From positions 1 to 64,000 of the forward strand of contig DASTMB010000072.1 of assembly GCA_035714365.1 (NCBI GenBank): a DNA stretch of 64,000 nt, in the 5' to 3' direction. The DNA comes from Mycobacteriales bacterium (GTDB lineage Bacteria > Actinomycetota > Actinomycetes > BP-191). This document shows positions 32,020 to 41,183 of the stretch, piece by piece. The position numbers and the translations under genes are program-made. The notes beneath the pieces are model-generated. The model was not told where the DNA came from, made no database searches, and saw only the letters and a list, made by a program, of their open reading frames with translations. Numbering within the stretch: position 1 is the first letter of the stretch; the number at the start of each line of letters is the position of its first letter.

Positions 32020-33018
32020 TCAGTCGAGCGGCGAGTCGGTCTCGGTGACGACGAGGTCGGTGGGCGCGTTGTGCACGGCCGGCACCCGGCCGAGCCGCCC
32101 CGCCTGGAAGTCCGCGAACGCCTGCCGCACCTCCGCCTCGGTGTTCATCACGAACGGCCCCGCCCAGGCGATCGGCTCCCGGATCGGCCGCCCGCCGAGC
32201 AGCAGCACCTCCATCGACGCCGACCGCCCGTCCCGCGAGGCGTCGGCGGCGACGGTGACGGCGTTGCCGGGGCCGAGGACGGCGAGCTGCGCCATCCGCA
32301 ACGGCCGGCCTTCCGCGCCGACCGTGCCGCGCCCGGCGAGGACGTAGACGAGCGCGTTGAACGACTCCTCCCACGGCAGCACGACCCGCGCGCCGGGCGC
32401 GAGCGTGACGTGCAGCATCGTCATCGGCGTGTACGTCGAGCCGGGGCCGCGCAAGGCGCCGACCGACCCGGCGATGACGCGGACCAAGGCGCCGCCGTCG
32501 GGCGACGTGCCGAGCGCGACCTGGGACGCGCCGAGGTCCTGGTAGCGCGGCGGCACCCACTTCTGCGCGGCGGGGAGGTTGACCCACAGCTGGAGGCCGT
32601 GGAACAGCCCGCCGGACGCGACGACCTCCTCGGGCGGCGTCTCGATGTGCAGGATGCCCTGGCCGGCCGTCATCCACTGCGTGTCGCCGTCGGAGATGAG
32701 CCCGCCGCCGCCCTCGCTGTCCGCGTGGCGCAGCAGCCCGTCGATCATGTACGTGACGGTCTCGAAGCCGCGGTGCGGGTGCCACGGCGTGCCCTTCGGC
32801 TCGCCCGGCCCGTAGTCGACCTCGCCCATCTGGTCGAGGTGGATGAACGGGTCGAGGTCGCCGAGGTCCGCGCCCGCGAACGCCCGGTACACCGGGAACC
32901 CCTCGCCCTCGAGCCCGCGCGGCGCGGTCGTCACCGAACGCACCGCGCGCTGGCGCGCCTCGGCGGGCGCGGCGATGCGCGGGAGCGTCGTGACGTCGTC
33001 GACGGTGACAGCGGGCAC
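32020..33018 (-). CDS. Pirin family protein
   Basis: 332 residues; GTG at 33018 with GGAGG upstream. A bicupin. The N-terminal cupin has the metal motif PWHPHRGFETVTYMIDG with HxH-x34-HxE spacing (HPHRG ... HIETP), as in quercetinase-like pirins; the C-terminal cupin (LPWEESFNALVYVLAGRGTVG) is typical. Family members include quercetin 2,3-dioxygenases and stress-related redox proteins. The actual substrate is unknown. It stands alone between the AlkA fusion and a divergent gene. Confidence 0.9.
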   Translation of the reverse strand: MPAVTVDDVTTLPRIAAPAEARQRAVRSVTTAPRGLEGEGFPVYRAFAGADLGDLDPFIHLDQMGEVDYGPGEPKGTPWHPHRGFETVTYMIDGLLRHADSEGGGGLISDGDTQWMTAGQGILHIETPPEEVVASGGLFHGLQLWVNLPAAQKWVPPRYQDLGASQVALGTSPDGGALVRVIAGSVGALRGPGSTYTPMTMLHVTLAPGARVVLPWEESFNALVYVLAGRGTVGAEGRPLRMAQLAVLGPGNAVTVAADASRDGRSASMEVLLLGGRPIREPIAWAGPFVMNTEAEVRQAFADFQAGRLGRVPAVHNAPTDLVVTETDSPLD

Positions 33019-33100
33019 GGCGGCCTCCAGGGGACGGGATCGCTACGCCCCACCTTCCCGCGTCCGCGCGGACCACGCCCGCCGACGTAGCCTTGCCCGC

Positions 33101-34564
33101 ATGGCTGACGACGACGGCGTGGTCTTCCCCGAGGCAGGCGGCACCCGGAGCACGAGCGCGTTCGGGCGGTCGGTGGTGGCGGACGCGCTGCGCGCGGTCG
33201 ACCCGGTGGGGTCCGCCGCGGCGGCGCGCGACACCAACTGGCGGCGCGGCTACCTCACCCACTTCCGCCGCCTGGTGGAGGCGGGGCTGCCCACCGCCGA
33301 CGCCGCGGTGACCGTCGCGACCGACGGGCTGACCGCCGCGCGCGACCGGATGCGCTACCTCACCGCGAAGGGCGAGGAGGTGCCGCTGGCGGAGGCGTTC
33401 GACGCGGCGCGCGCCGGCGACGTCGAGACGGTGACCGTCACCGGCGACGCGGAGCGGGAGACGGAGCTGGCGCTGCCGTACCGCGGCGAGCGGCTCACCG
33501 GCGACGCGCTGCGCCGCCGCCTCGACGCGTGGGTCGAGGGCGGCATCGTGGAGCCGTCGGTGGCCGAGGCGGTGCGCGACGTGCAGGTCAACCCGGAGTG
33601 GCTCGACCTGTCCGGGTACCGCGTCGTCGTGCTCGGCGCGGGCGCGGAGATGGGGCCGTTGCGGTCGCTGCTGCGCTGGGGCGCGGACGTCGCGGCGGTC
33701 GACCTGCCGCGGCCCGACGTGTGGGAACGCGTGCTGCGCTCGGTGCGCGAGGGGGCGGGGACGCTGCGCGTGCCGGTCCGCGCCGAGGCGCCGCGCACCG
33801 GCGACCTCGCGAAGCGCGCCGGGCTGGACCTGCTCACCGACCTGCCGACCGTCGCCGACTGGCTGCTCGGCATCGACGGCCGGCTCGTGCTCGGCAACTA
33901 CGTCTACGCCGACGGCGCCACGAACGTCCGCCTCGCGCTCGCCGTGGACGCCCTCACCACGCGCGTCGCGGGGGAGCGGCCGGACACCGCGCTCGCGTTC
34001 CTCGGCACGCCGACCGACGTGTACGCGGTGCCGGGGGAGGCGGTGGCGTTCTCGACCGAGGCGTACGGCCGCCGCAACGCCGTCAAGGCGCTGCGCCGCC
34101 CGCTCAAGGCGGTGAGCGCCGGGCGGCTGCTGCGCCGCAACTACGCGCCCGGCAGCGACCCCGGCATCAACGACAGCCTGGTGCCGCAGCAGGGCCCGAA
34201 CTACGCGCTGGCCAAGCGGGTGCACCGCTGGCGCGCGACGGTGGCGCGGCACGAGGGGACGGACGTGTCGTTCCACGTCGCGCCGGCGACGCGGACGCGG
34301 TCGGTCGTGAAGAACCGCGTGCTGGCGTCCGCCTACGCGGGCGCGAAGCCGTTCGGGATCGAGGTGTTCGAGCCGGAGACGAGCAACACGCTGATGGCGG
34401 CGCTGCTCGTCCACGACCTGCGCAACCCGCGCCCGCCGCGCGAGCACCCGTGGCGGGACGAGGCGTACGCGGCGGCGCACGGCGGGCTGTGGCGCTCGGC
34501 GTACGACCCGCGCAGCGCGCTCGGCCTCGCCGTGCTGCTCGGTCTGGCCGGCGCCCGCGGCTGA
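33101..34564 (+). CDS. Unrecognised protein with Rossmann-like nucleotide-binding core
   Basis: 487 residues from an ATG. Not a family I can name. The central region has a dinucleotide-binding pattern (YRVVVLGAGAEMGPLRSLLRWGADVAAVDLPRPDVWERV, glycine motif GAGAEMG at 179-185, acidic residue ending strand 2 at Asp201), suggesting NAD(P) or SAM binding. The N-terminal half is helical and begins with acidic residues. The C-terminal quarter is Arg/His-rich (RHEGTDVSFHVAPATRTRSVVKNRV) and ends in a hydrophobic stretch. Codon use matches the core genome, so it is probably native. Enzyme or scaffold role unknown. Confidence 0.75.
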   Translation: MADDDGVVFPEAGGTRSTSAFGRSVVADALRAVDPVGSAAAARDTNWRRGYLTHFRRLVEAGLPTADAAVTVATDGLTAARDRMRYLTAKGEEVPLAEAFDAARAGDVETVTVTGDAERETELALPYRGERLTGDALRRRLDAWVEGGIVEPSVAEAVRDVQVNPEWLDLSGYRVVVLGAGAEMGPLRSLLRWGADVAAVDLPRPDVWERVLRSVREGAGTLRVPVRAEAPRTGDLAKRAGLDLLTDLPTVADWLLGIDGRLVLGNYVYADGATNVRLALAVDALTTRVAGERPDTALAFLGTPTDVYAVPGEAVAFSTEAYGRRNAVKALRRPLKAVSAGRLLRRNYAPGSDPGINDSLVPQQGPNYALAKRVHRWRATVARHEGTDVSFHVAPATRTRSVVKNRVLASAYAGAKPFGIEVFEPETSNTLMAALLVHDLRNPRPPREHPWRDEAYAAAHGGLWRSAYDPRSALGLAVLLGLAGARG

Positions 34565-34567
34565 CCG

Positions 34568-34885
34568 CTACTTCGGCGGCAGCGAGCCGGCGAACGCGAC
34601 GCCGCGGCCGATCCACGTCCGCAGGACGTCGTCCTCGAGCACCTCGCCGGCGACGACGAGCCAGCCCGCCGACGTGCGGCCACCCATGACGAACGGCCGC
34701 ACTCCCGGCTCGGTCAGCAGCGCGGGCTGGTCGTCCGGGCCGCAGCGGACGAGCAGGTCGTCGCCCATCACGCCGACGGCCATGTTGCCGTCGAGCAGGA
34801 ACGCCAGCCCGCCGAACGTCTTCTTCTCCGGCAGCCCGCCCGCCAGGTCCCGGACCCGCTCCGCGAGCGTCTCGTCGTACGCCAT
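34568..34885 (-). CDS. TfoX/Sxy N-terminal domain protein
   Basis: 105 residues from an ATG. The sequence KKTFGGLAFLLDGNMAVGVMGDDLLVRCGPD is the TfoX N-domain signature. In gammaproteobacteria the full-length protein controls competence; short actinobacterial versions with only this domain are widespread and of unknown function. It converges on the unrecognised protein gene (3 bp gap) and is followed 9 bp upstream by the SWIM gene on the same strand, so it could belong to that transcription unit. Confidence 0.85.
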   Translation of the reverse strand: MAYDETLAERVRDLAGGLPEKKTFGGLAFLLDGNMAVGVMGDDLLVRCGPDDQPALLTEPGVRPFVMGGRTSAGWLVVAGEVLEDDVLRTWIGRGVAFAGSLPPK

Positions 34886-34894
34886 GGCGTCCTC

Positions 34895-36100
34895 CTACCC
34901 CGTCAGTGTCGCGACCGCGGCGGCCGGGTCGGCCGACGGCGGCCCGGCCAGCTCCCACGCCTTGCCGGCGCGGCGGAAGGGGTACCAGCGGCCGTCCCGC
35001 CCGAGCCGGAGCTGCCGGGCGTCGGAGGCGTCGCTGACGCGGTTCTGCCAGGCGTGCGCGCCGGCGCCGAGGGCCGCGACCGCCTCGGCGACGTCCGACT
35101 CGTCCGGCGCCCATGTCTCGTCCAGCACCACGAGCGCCGCCCGCCCGCCGCGCGCCCACGCCTGCGCCCGGCGGGAGAGCTGGTGGGCCGGCAGCCCGGC
35201 GCGCTTGGCCAGCCGGTCCAGCCGCTTCGTGCCGAGCAGCGCCGCCGCGCGCCGCGCCAGGTCCTCCTCGACGGTGAGGCCGAGCCCGCCGTCGCCGGCG
35301 CCGGTGAGCAGCTCCCACGCGCGCAGCGCCGCGTCGGCGGCGAGGGCCTCGAGGTCGGTCGCGCGGACGCTGCCCGCGGGCGGCTCGCCGACGAGCGGCG
35401 CGGGCCGGCCGGGCCGGGCCGGCGGGAGCGGCAGGTCGGGCAGCGGCGCCGGCTCCCGCGCGAACGCCTCGGCCGCGTCCACGTCGTCGCGCACCGACTC
35501 CGCGGCGGGGGCCGCACCCCCGGAACGCCTGGCGCGCAACGCCTCCAGCACCTCGTCGCGGGTCCGTCCGCGCAGCAGCAGCAGCTCGAACGGGTCGTTG
35601 TCGAGCAGGTCCGCGACGAGGAAGCAGACCGCCGAAGCGTGCTTGCAGGGGTCGCCCCAGTCGGGGCAGGTGCAACGGAACCGCAGCTCGCCCGGCTCCG
35701 GCAGCAGCGACACGCCCGCGTCGCCGACGTCGGTGACCAGCTCCTGCGGCAGCTCGCCGTCGAGCAGCGCGGCGGCGTGGGCGATGCGTGCCGACACGAC
35801 GTCGAGGACGCGTTCCCACTCCTCGCGGCGGAACGCGCGCAGCGTCACCCGCGTCTCGTACGGCACCGCCCGCCCGCCCTGCACGCTCGCCGTGACCGAG
35901 CCCGGCGCGACGTCGAGGGTGCGGACCGCGCCGCTGCGCGCGTAGGACCGGCCGCGCGACAGCCGCCCCGCGTCGAGGCCGCTGCGCGTCTCCAGCGCGT
36001 CGATCCACGCGCGGCCCCACCACGTCGTCCCGAACGGCCGCCGTGCCCCCGGCCCCTTCGGCGCGGGGAGCCGGTGCGCCGACTCGTACCACTCGCTCAC
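34895..36100 (-). CDS. SWIM zinc-finger protein
   Basis: 401 residues from a GTG that overlaps the SNF2 gene stop by 4 bp (GTGA). The SWIM zinc finger Cys143-x-Cys145 ... Cys152-x-His154 (CTCPDWGDPCKH) follows a conserved N-terminal domain starting FGTTWWGRAWIDALE. The C-terminal half (about 180-400) is helical and Ala/Pro-rich with a DETWAPDESD stretch. SWIM proteins coupled to SNF2 helicases are common in actinobacteria; the finger probably binds DNA or the helicase. The pair's role (repair, chromatin-like remodelling or defence) is not established. Confidence 0.9.
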   Translation of the reverse strand: MSEWYESAHRLPAPKGPGARRPFGTTWWGRAWIDALETRSGLDAGRLSRGRSYARSGAVRTLDVAPGSVTASVQGGRAVPYETRVTLRAFRREEWERVLDVVSARIAHAAALLDGELPQELVTDVGDAGVSLLPEPGELRFRCTCPDWGDPCKHASAVCFLVADLLDNDPFELLLLRGRTRDEVLEALRARRSGGAAPAAESVRDDVDAAEAFAREPAPLPDLPLPPARPGRPAPLVGEPPAGSVRATDLEALAADAALRAWELLTGAGDGGLGLTVEEDLARRAAALLGTKRLDRLAKRAGLPAHQLSRRAQAWARGGRAALVVLDETWAPDESDVAEAVAALGAGAHAWQNRVSDASDARQLRLGRDGRWYPFRRAGKAWELAGPPSADPAAAVATLTG

Positions 36101-38817
36101 GCGAGGCTCACCAGCTCGGCCAGCTCGGCGTCGGACAGCTCGGTCAGCCACGCCTCGCCGGTGCCGACGACGGACTCGGCGAGGTCGCGCTTCGCGGCCA
36201 TGACGGCGGCGATGCGGTCCTCCAGCGTCCCCTCGGCGATCAGCCGGTGCACCTGCACCGCGCGGTCCTGGCCGATCCGGTACGCGCGGTCGGTGGCCTG
36301 GTCCTCGACGGCGGGGTTCCACCAGCGGTCGTAGTGGATGACGTGGGTGGCGCGGGTGAGGTTCAGGCCGGTGCCGCCGGCCTTGAGCGAGAGCAGGAAC
36401 ACCGGCACGTCGCCCGCCTGGAACCGCGTCACCATCTCCTCGCGGCGGCGCACCGGCACCGCGCCGTGCAGGAACAGCGTGCCGACCCCCCGGGCGTTGA
36501 GGTGCGCCTCGAGCAGGTGGCCCATCGCGACGTACTGCGAGAACACGAGCACCGCGTCGCCCTCGTCGACGATGACGTCGGCGAGCTCGTCCAGCGCCGC
36601 CAGCTTGCCGGACCGCCCCGGCAGCGGGCCGTCCTGGTGCAGGTACTGCGCCGGGTGGTTGCAGATCTGCTTCAGCTCGGTGAGCAGCTTGAGGACGAGG
36701 CCGCGGCGTTCGATGCCCGCCTTGCTCGCGATGCTCTCCAGCGCCTCCGCGACGACCGCCTGGTACAGCGTCGCCTGCTCCGCCGTCAGCGGCACGACCC
36801 GGTCGGTCTCGATCTTCGGCGGCAGCTCGGGGGCGATCCCGGGGTCGGACTTCCTGCGGCGCAGCAGGAACGGCCGCACGACACGCGCGAGGCGTTCGGT
36901 CGCCTCCGGGTCGTGGTAACGCTCGACCGGCACGGCGACGGAGCGGCGGAACCGGTCGAGCGGGCCGAGCAGCCCCGGCGTCGTCCAGTCGAGGATCGCC
37001 CACAGGTCGGTGAGGCGGTTCTCGACGGGCGTGCCGGTGAGCGCGACCCGCGCGTCGGCGGGGATCGCGCGCAGCTCGCGCGCGCCGCGGGAGAGCGGGT
37101 TCTTCACGTGCTGCGCCTCGTCCGCGACGGCCAGACCCCAGCGCACCTCCGCCAGCGCCGCGCGGTCGCGGCGCACCATGCCGTACGTCGCCAGCACGAT
37201 CTCGTCGTCGCGCAGCCCGGCGAGGTGCCGCTCACCGCCGTGGAAGCGGCGTACCGGCACGTCCGGCGCGAACCGCGCGACCTCCCGCTCCCAGTTGCCG
37301 AGCAGGCTGGTCGGGCAGACGACCAGCGTCGGCCGCGACGGCCGCCGCAGCAGGTGCAGCGCGATGAGCTGCACCGTCTTGCCGAGGCCCATGTCGTCGG
37401 CGAGGCAGCCGCCGAGGCCGAGCTGCGTCATCTGCGCGAGCCAGCGCAGGCCGCGGAGCTGGTACGGCCGCAGCGTCGCCGTCAGCCCCTCCGGCGGGTC
37501 GACCACGAGCGTGTCGCGGCTGCCCGCCAGGTCGGCGAGGGTGCGGGCGAGGTCGGCGACGCCGCCGTGCGCCTCGAACTCGACGACCTCGTCCTCCACC
37601 ACGATCCGCCCGGTGAGCGACGCGGCCAGCGCCTCCATCGCGCCGATGCGTTGCGGGCGCCGGCGGCGGAGACGTTCGATCAGGGCGGCGTCGACCTTGA
37701 GCCAGCGGCCGCGCAGGCGGACCAGCGGCCGCTTCGCCTCGGCCAGCTCGGCCAGCTCCGCGTCGGTCAGCAGCTCGCCGCCGACCCGGGCCTCCCAGCG
37801 GAACTGGAGCACCTCGTCCAGCGAGAACCCCTTGCCGCCCTCGCTGTCCAGCGACGGCGTCGCCGCGACCGCGCGCACGGTCACGCCGTCGAGCAGCAGC
37901 TCCTTCGGCCAGAGCACCTCGAGGCCGGCGGCGTTGAGCGCCTCCGCGCCGTCGCCGAGCAGGTCGGCGATCGCGTCGTCGTCCAGCGTCACCTCGCTCG
38001 GCGCCTTCGTCGCGAGCGCCCGCCCCAGCGGCGGCCACGCCCGCGCGCCCCGGCGCAGCGCGAGCAGCAGGTCGTTCTCGGCGTTCGGGCCGAGGCGGTC
38101 CAGCACCGCGGCGGGGGAGGTCCACAGGTCCGCCGCGTCCACCACCAGGCTCGGGTCGTCGCGGCCGCGGAGCTGGATCACCGCGACCAGCGTCTCCTCG
38201 TCGCGCTCCTCGATCCGCAGCCCGGCGCGGGCGCCGGAGAGGCCGCGCGAGTTGTCCTCCAGCCACGGCTTCAGGTGGCCGGCATCGGTGCGCGCCGTGG
38301 CGGCGTACGCCTGGCCCTCCGCCGTCAACGGCGCCGCCGCCGTCCGCACCATCGTGTCCGCGACCGCGTCGCAGAACTCCCGCACCACCGCCGCCGCGCT
38401 CCGCATCCGCAACGGCCGCGTCCCCGGCACCGCGATCGCGTGCGCCTCCGGCGGGCAGGCCGCCACCAGCGCGGCGAGACGTTCGGCGTCCTCGGCGTCC
38501 AGCGGCCCGATCCGCCAGGCGTCCCAGCCGCCGTCGGTCACCGCCGGCTGGAGCCGGCCGCGCGCGACGAGCGTCAGCGCCCAGGTCGCCGCCGCGCACC
38601 AGAACCGCGCGCTGGGGGAGGCGGCGTTGCCGTCGACGAGGTTCGCGACCGCCTCGCGGACGCCGTAGCGGGAGACGGCGACGGTCTGCCGGCGCGGGCC
38701 GTCGGCGGTGGCCACGACGAGGTCGGCGGTGCCGCGCGCGAACGGCTCCGCCACCGCGAGCACCCCGGCGCGCGGCGGATCGTCCGGCAGGAACGTCGCC
38801 TGCCCCCGCCACTCCAT
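36097..38817 (-). CDS. SNF2-family DEAD/DEAH ATPase (RapA/HepA-like)
   Basis: 906 residues from an ATG. Residues 1-440 are a helicase-associated domain seen in actinobacterial SNF2 proteins (DUF3670-like region around 330-430). The helicase core starts at LRPYQLRGLRWL (450); Walker A is GLGKT (477-481), motif II DEAQ (566-569), SAT-equivalent LTGTPVENR, and the C-terminal RecA domain ends with GGTGLNLTRATHVIHYDRWWNPAVEDQA and YRIGQ. All motifs for ATP-driven DNA translocation are intact. Together with the SWIM gene it forms a two-gene operon, 95 bp from the divergent NaeI-type cluster. Confidence 0.93.
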   Translation of the reverse strand: MEWRGQATFLPDDPPRAGVLAVAEPFARGTADLVVATADGPRRQTVAVSRYGVREAVANLVDGNAASPSARFWCAAATWALTLVARGRLQPAVTDGGWDAWRIGPLDAEDAERLAALVAACPPEAHAIAVPGTRPLRMRSAAAVVREFCDAVADTMVRTAAAPLTAEGQAYAATARTDAGHLKPWLEDNSRGLSGARAGLRIEERDEETLVAVIQLRGRDDPSLVVDAADLWTSPAAVLDRLGPNAENDLLLALRRGARAWPPLGRALATKAPSEVTLDDDAIADLLGDGAEALNAAGLEVLWPKELLLDGVTVRAVAATPSLDSEGGKGFSLDEVLQFRWEARVGGELLTDAELAELAEAKRPLVRLRGRWLKVDAALIERLRRRRPQRIGAMEALAASLTGRIVVEDEVVEFEAHGGVADLARTLADLAGSRDTLVVDPPEGLTATLRPYQLRGLRWLAQMTQLGLGGCLADDMGLGKTVQLIALHLLRRPSRPTLVVCPTSLLGNWEREVARFAPDVPVRRFHGGERHLAGLRDDEIVLATYGMVRRDRAALAEVRWGLAVADEAQHVKNPLSRGARELRAIPADARVALTGTPVENRLTDLWAILDWTTPGLLGPLDRFRRSVAVPVERYHDPEATERLARVVRPFLLRRRKSDPGIAPELPPKIETDRVVPLTAEQATLYQAVVAEALESIASKAGIERRGLVLKLLTELKQICNHPAQYLHQDGPLPGRSGKLAALDELADVIVDEGDAVLVFSQYVAMGHLLEAHLNARGVGTLFLHGAVPVRRREEMVTRFQAGDVPVFLLSLKAGGTGLNLTRATHVIHYDRWWNPAVEDQATDRAYRIGQDRAVQVHRLIAEGTLEDRIAAVMAAKRDLAESVVGTGEAWLTELSDAELAELVSLA

Positions 38818-38912
38818 CCGGCCAGCCTACGTCCGGTCACGCGTTATGGCAGCACCGCGTCCACAACGCGTCAGTGGCTGATTCACGCCGTATCGCCGGC
38901 TAGACATGGGTC

Positions 38913-39713
38913 ATGGCTCGCACGTATCCGCCCGAGGCCTACGCGCCGGACGGCACGCTGTGGTGGCGGCTGACGCACCACCCCGGGCAGAAGAGGGAGT
39001 ACGGCGACGAGCTCAAGCTCGCCGCGTGGCTCGCGTTCAACATCCCCGAAGGCGGACGTTTCACGATGCGGGACCTCCGCCGCGCGCTCGGGTCGGCTGT
39101 GGGCAGACCGAACGATGCCGAGCACCTGAACCGGCGCCTCCGCAACCTGCGGCCAGACGGATGGGTCATCGACTCCGGCCTCAGCAACGCCGATGTGCCG
39201 TCGGACGCGTACGAGCTCAAGAGGATCGGCTGGCACCCAGGGCTTGGGACACGACGGCCGCCGCGTCGCGGAGTGTCCAGCCGGCTCGCGCGAGTCGTCA
39301 TCGAGCGCGACCGCCGCCGGTGCGTCGTGTGCGGGGTCGGCGGGGGCGAGCCGTATCCGGCGGCGCCGCACACACCGGCGGTGCTCACGGCCGGGCACCG
39401 GGTTCCGGCGATGCGCGCGACGCGGGCGAGCAGTGCCGACGAGCTGCAAGCCGAGTGCCTGCGCTGCAACGGATCGGTGCGCGACACGCTGCCCGACCCC
39501 CCGACGCTCCCGGAGGTGCTTCCGGCGGTTGCGCGGTTGAGCCGGGCCGAGCGGCTGATGCTGCTGCGGTGGCTGACGGCGGGTCACCGGCTGCGTTCAC
39601 AGCTCGACGACGTGCACGACCAGATCCGGATGCTCTCACCCGACGAGCAGGCTCAGGTGGTGCACACGCTCAGGATGATGCTCGGCACGTACGCGGAGGG
39701 GCTCGATGCGTGA
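38913..39713 (+). CDS. Winged-helix/HNH-like protein of the NaeI cluster
   Basis: 266 residues from an ATG. The N-terminal about 110 residues look like a winged helix (RFTMRDLRRALG ... LNRRLRNLRPDGWVIDSG). A HNH-like module follows: Cys137-x2-Cys140, His162 (TAGHRVPA), then ECLRCNG with Cys182-x2-Cys185. The middle Asn of HNH is replaced (ADELQ), so nuclease activity is uncertain. The C-terminal about 70 residues are helical. Its stop overlaps the NaeI-like start by 8 bp, so it is part of the restriction operon. Role could be a second nuclease, a controller or a target-recognition partner. Confidence 0.8.
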   Translation: MARTYPPEAYAPDGTLWWRLTHHPGQKREYGDELKLAAWLAFNIPEGGRFTMRDLRRALGSAVGRPNDAEHLNRRLRNLRPDGWVIDSGLSNADVPSDAYELKRIGWHPGLGTRRPPRRGVSSRLARVVIERDRRRCVVCGVGGGEPYPAAPHTPAVLTAGHRVPAMRATRASSADELQAECLRCNGSVRDTLPDPPTLPEVLPAVARLSRAERLMLLRWLTAGHRLRSQLDDVHDQIRMLSPDEQAQVVHTLRMMLGTYAEGLDA

Positions 39714-40629
39714 TCCCGAGCTGGACCTCGTGTTCGGGTACCTCGAGGAGCTCGACCCGCTGGGTGAACGGTTCGATCGCGTCATCCGCGGCACGTTCGA
39801 CCAGCTCTACGACGGCCAGCGCACCGGGCGCTACGACCCGCGCGACCTGTACAAGACGGAGCGGACGCACTGCGGGACGCTGATCGAGATCAACACGCAC
39901 CGGGAGTTCCGGTTCGGCAACGGCGCGGTGCTCGACTACCTGATCGAGGGAACTGAGGTCGACTGCAAGTACAGCCAGACCCTCGGCGGCTGGATGATCC
40001 CGCCCGAGGCGCTCGGCCACCTGTGCCTCGTCGTGACCGCGTCGGACACCCGGTCCCTGTTCTGGGTCGGGATCGTGCGCGTCCAGCCGGAGCTGCTCAA
40101 CGAAGGCCGGAACCGGGACCAGAAGCGATCCCTCAACGTGGAGGGCAGGAGGAGCATCCGCTGGTTGCACTACGAGCGGCCCCTCACGGAGAACCTGTTG
40201 CTGCAGCTGTCCGAAGAGGAACGCTACGAGATCGTCGCCCGGTACCCCGGCCGGAACGGGCAGCGGCGGATCAACGAGCTGTTCCGTCGCGTCCAGGGGC
40301 GAGTCATCACCCGCACCGTCGTCGCCACCGTTGCGCAGCAGGACGACTACATGAAGCGGGTCCGCGGCAACGGCGGCGCCCGCTCCCACCTTCGCGAGGA
40401 AGGCATCGTCATCCTCGGCGACTACCAGGCCCATCAGCGGGTCGCGCGTGACCTGGGGATCGTGGAGCCGCGGGCAGGCGGATTCGTGAGCGTGCGCCTC
40501 GTTCCGGCCGATGAGCCGGGCCCGGCTCAGACCGAGCTGGACGGTCGGCTGTGGCGGGTGGCGGACCCGGGTGATCCCGTGGTCGAGGCGCCGTTGCTGC
40601 CCGACGTGCGCCGCGGCGCTTCCGAGTGA
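39706..40629 (+). CDS. NaeI-family type II restriction endonuclease
   Basis: 307 residues from an ATG. The run TFDQLYDGQRTGRY and KTERTHCGTLIEINTHREF matches NaeI. Catalytic residues line up with NaeI E70, D86, D95 and K97 at a constant offset: Glu61, Asp77 and Asp86-x-Lys88 (LDYLIEGTEVDCKYSQ). Leu34 sits where NaeI has Leu43, the position whose change to Lys turns NaeI into a topoisomerase-like enzyme in published work. NaeI needs two copies of GCCGGC (a type IIE enzyme); the same site is likely here but not proven. The C-terminal domain is CAP-like in NaeI and appears complete. Confidence 0.94.
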   Translation: MRDPELDLVFGYLEELDPLGERFDRVIRGTFDQLYDGQRTGRYDPRDLYKTERTHCGTLIEINTHREFRFGNGAVLDYLIEGTEVDCKYSQTLGGWMIPPEALGHLCLVVTASDTRSLFWVGIVRVQPELLNEGRNRDQKRSLNVEGRRSIRWLHYERPLTENLLLQLSEEERYEIVARYPGRNGQRRINELFRRVQGRVITRTVVATVAQQDDYMKRVRGNGGARSHLREEGIVILGDYQAHQRVARDLGIVEPRAGGFVSVRLVPADEPGPAQTELDGRLWRVADPGDPVVEAPLLPDVRRGASE

Positions 40630-41117
40630 GCCGAGCGCCGCTCTTGGACAGCCTGTTCGACGGTCGCGACCGCTTCCTCCAGCGGCTCGTGCTCCCACAC
40701 GCGGATCACCTGCCACCCGGCCTCCCGGAGCGACGTTGTCACCTCGTGGTCCCGGGCCACATTGCGCTGGAGCTTCGGCGACCAGTACCACTCGTTGTTG
40801 CGTGGTGGCTTGCTGTGGTCAGGGCAGACGTGCCAGAAACACCCGTCGACGAACACGGCCACCCGAAGGCGCGTGAACACGATGTCCGGCCGGACGCGGA
40901 CACCAGGAACGTCGACGCGGAGGTCCTTCCGGAACCGGTAGCCGAGCCGGTGCAGGGCCGACCGCAGCGCGAGCTCCGGTTTGGTCCCGGTGCGCTTGTT
41001 CGCGCGCATGTTCCGTGACCGGCCCTCGTTGAGCGGCAAGGGCACACGCCGCGCGTCGACTGGGTCGCCGGACGACACGTCGGCCGAACGCCGCCGCTTC
41101 GGACTTGTCAGCCCCAC
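40527..41117 (-). CDS. vsr: Very short patch repair (Vsr) endonuclease
   Basis: 196 residues, taking the GTG at 41117, which keeps the about 35-residue N-terminal arm usual in actinobacterial Vsr before MRANKRTGTKPELALRSALH. The catalytic core is intact: Asp78 (PDIVFTRLRVAVFVDG) and FWHVCPDH with His96, then the RVWEHEP tail. Vsr nicks beside T:G mismatches formed by deamination of 5-methylcytosine and so protects the genome from the partner methyltransferase. The gene runs opposite to the nuclease gene and overlaps its 3' end by 103 bp; the overlapping C-terminal about 35 residues are low-complexity Ser/Gly/Arg. Confidence 0.92.
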   Translation of the reverse strand: MGLTSPKRRRSADVSSGDPVDARRVPLPLNEGRSRNMRANKRTGTKPELALRSALHRLGYRFRKDLRVDVPGVRVRPDIVFTRLRVAVFVDGCFWHVCPDHSKPPRNNEWYWSPKLQRNVARDHEVTTSLREAGWQVIRVWEHEPLEEAVATVEQAVQERRSAHSEAPRRTSGSNGASTTGSPGSATRHSRPSSSV

Positions 41118-41183
41118 GCTGTAGGAGACTAGACGCGGCTGCTTCCCCGGCCGCGCGCCATGTTCCACGAGCCGAGGAGACCC
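41118..41183. promoter_or_regulatory. Divergent vsr / methyltransferase promoter region
   Basis: 66 bp between the vsr and methyltransferase starts must carry both promoters. No clear symmetrical operator is visible, and no C-protein gene is recognised nearby. Confidence 0.45.
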
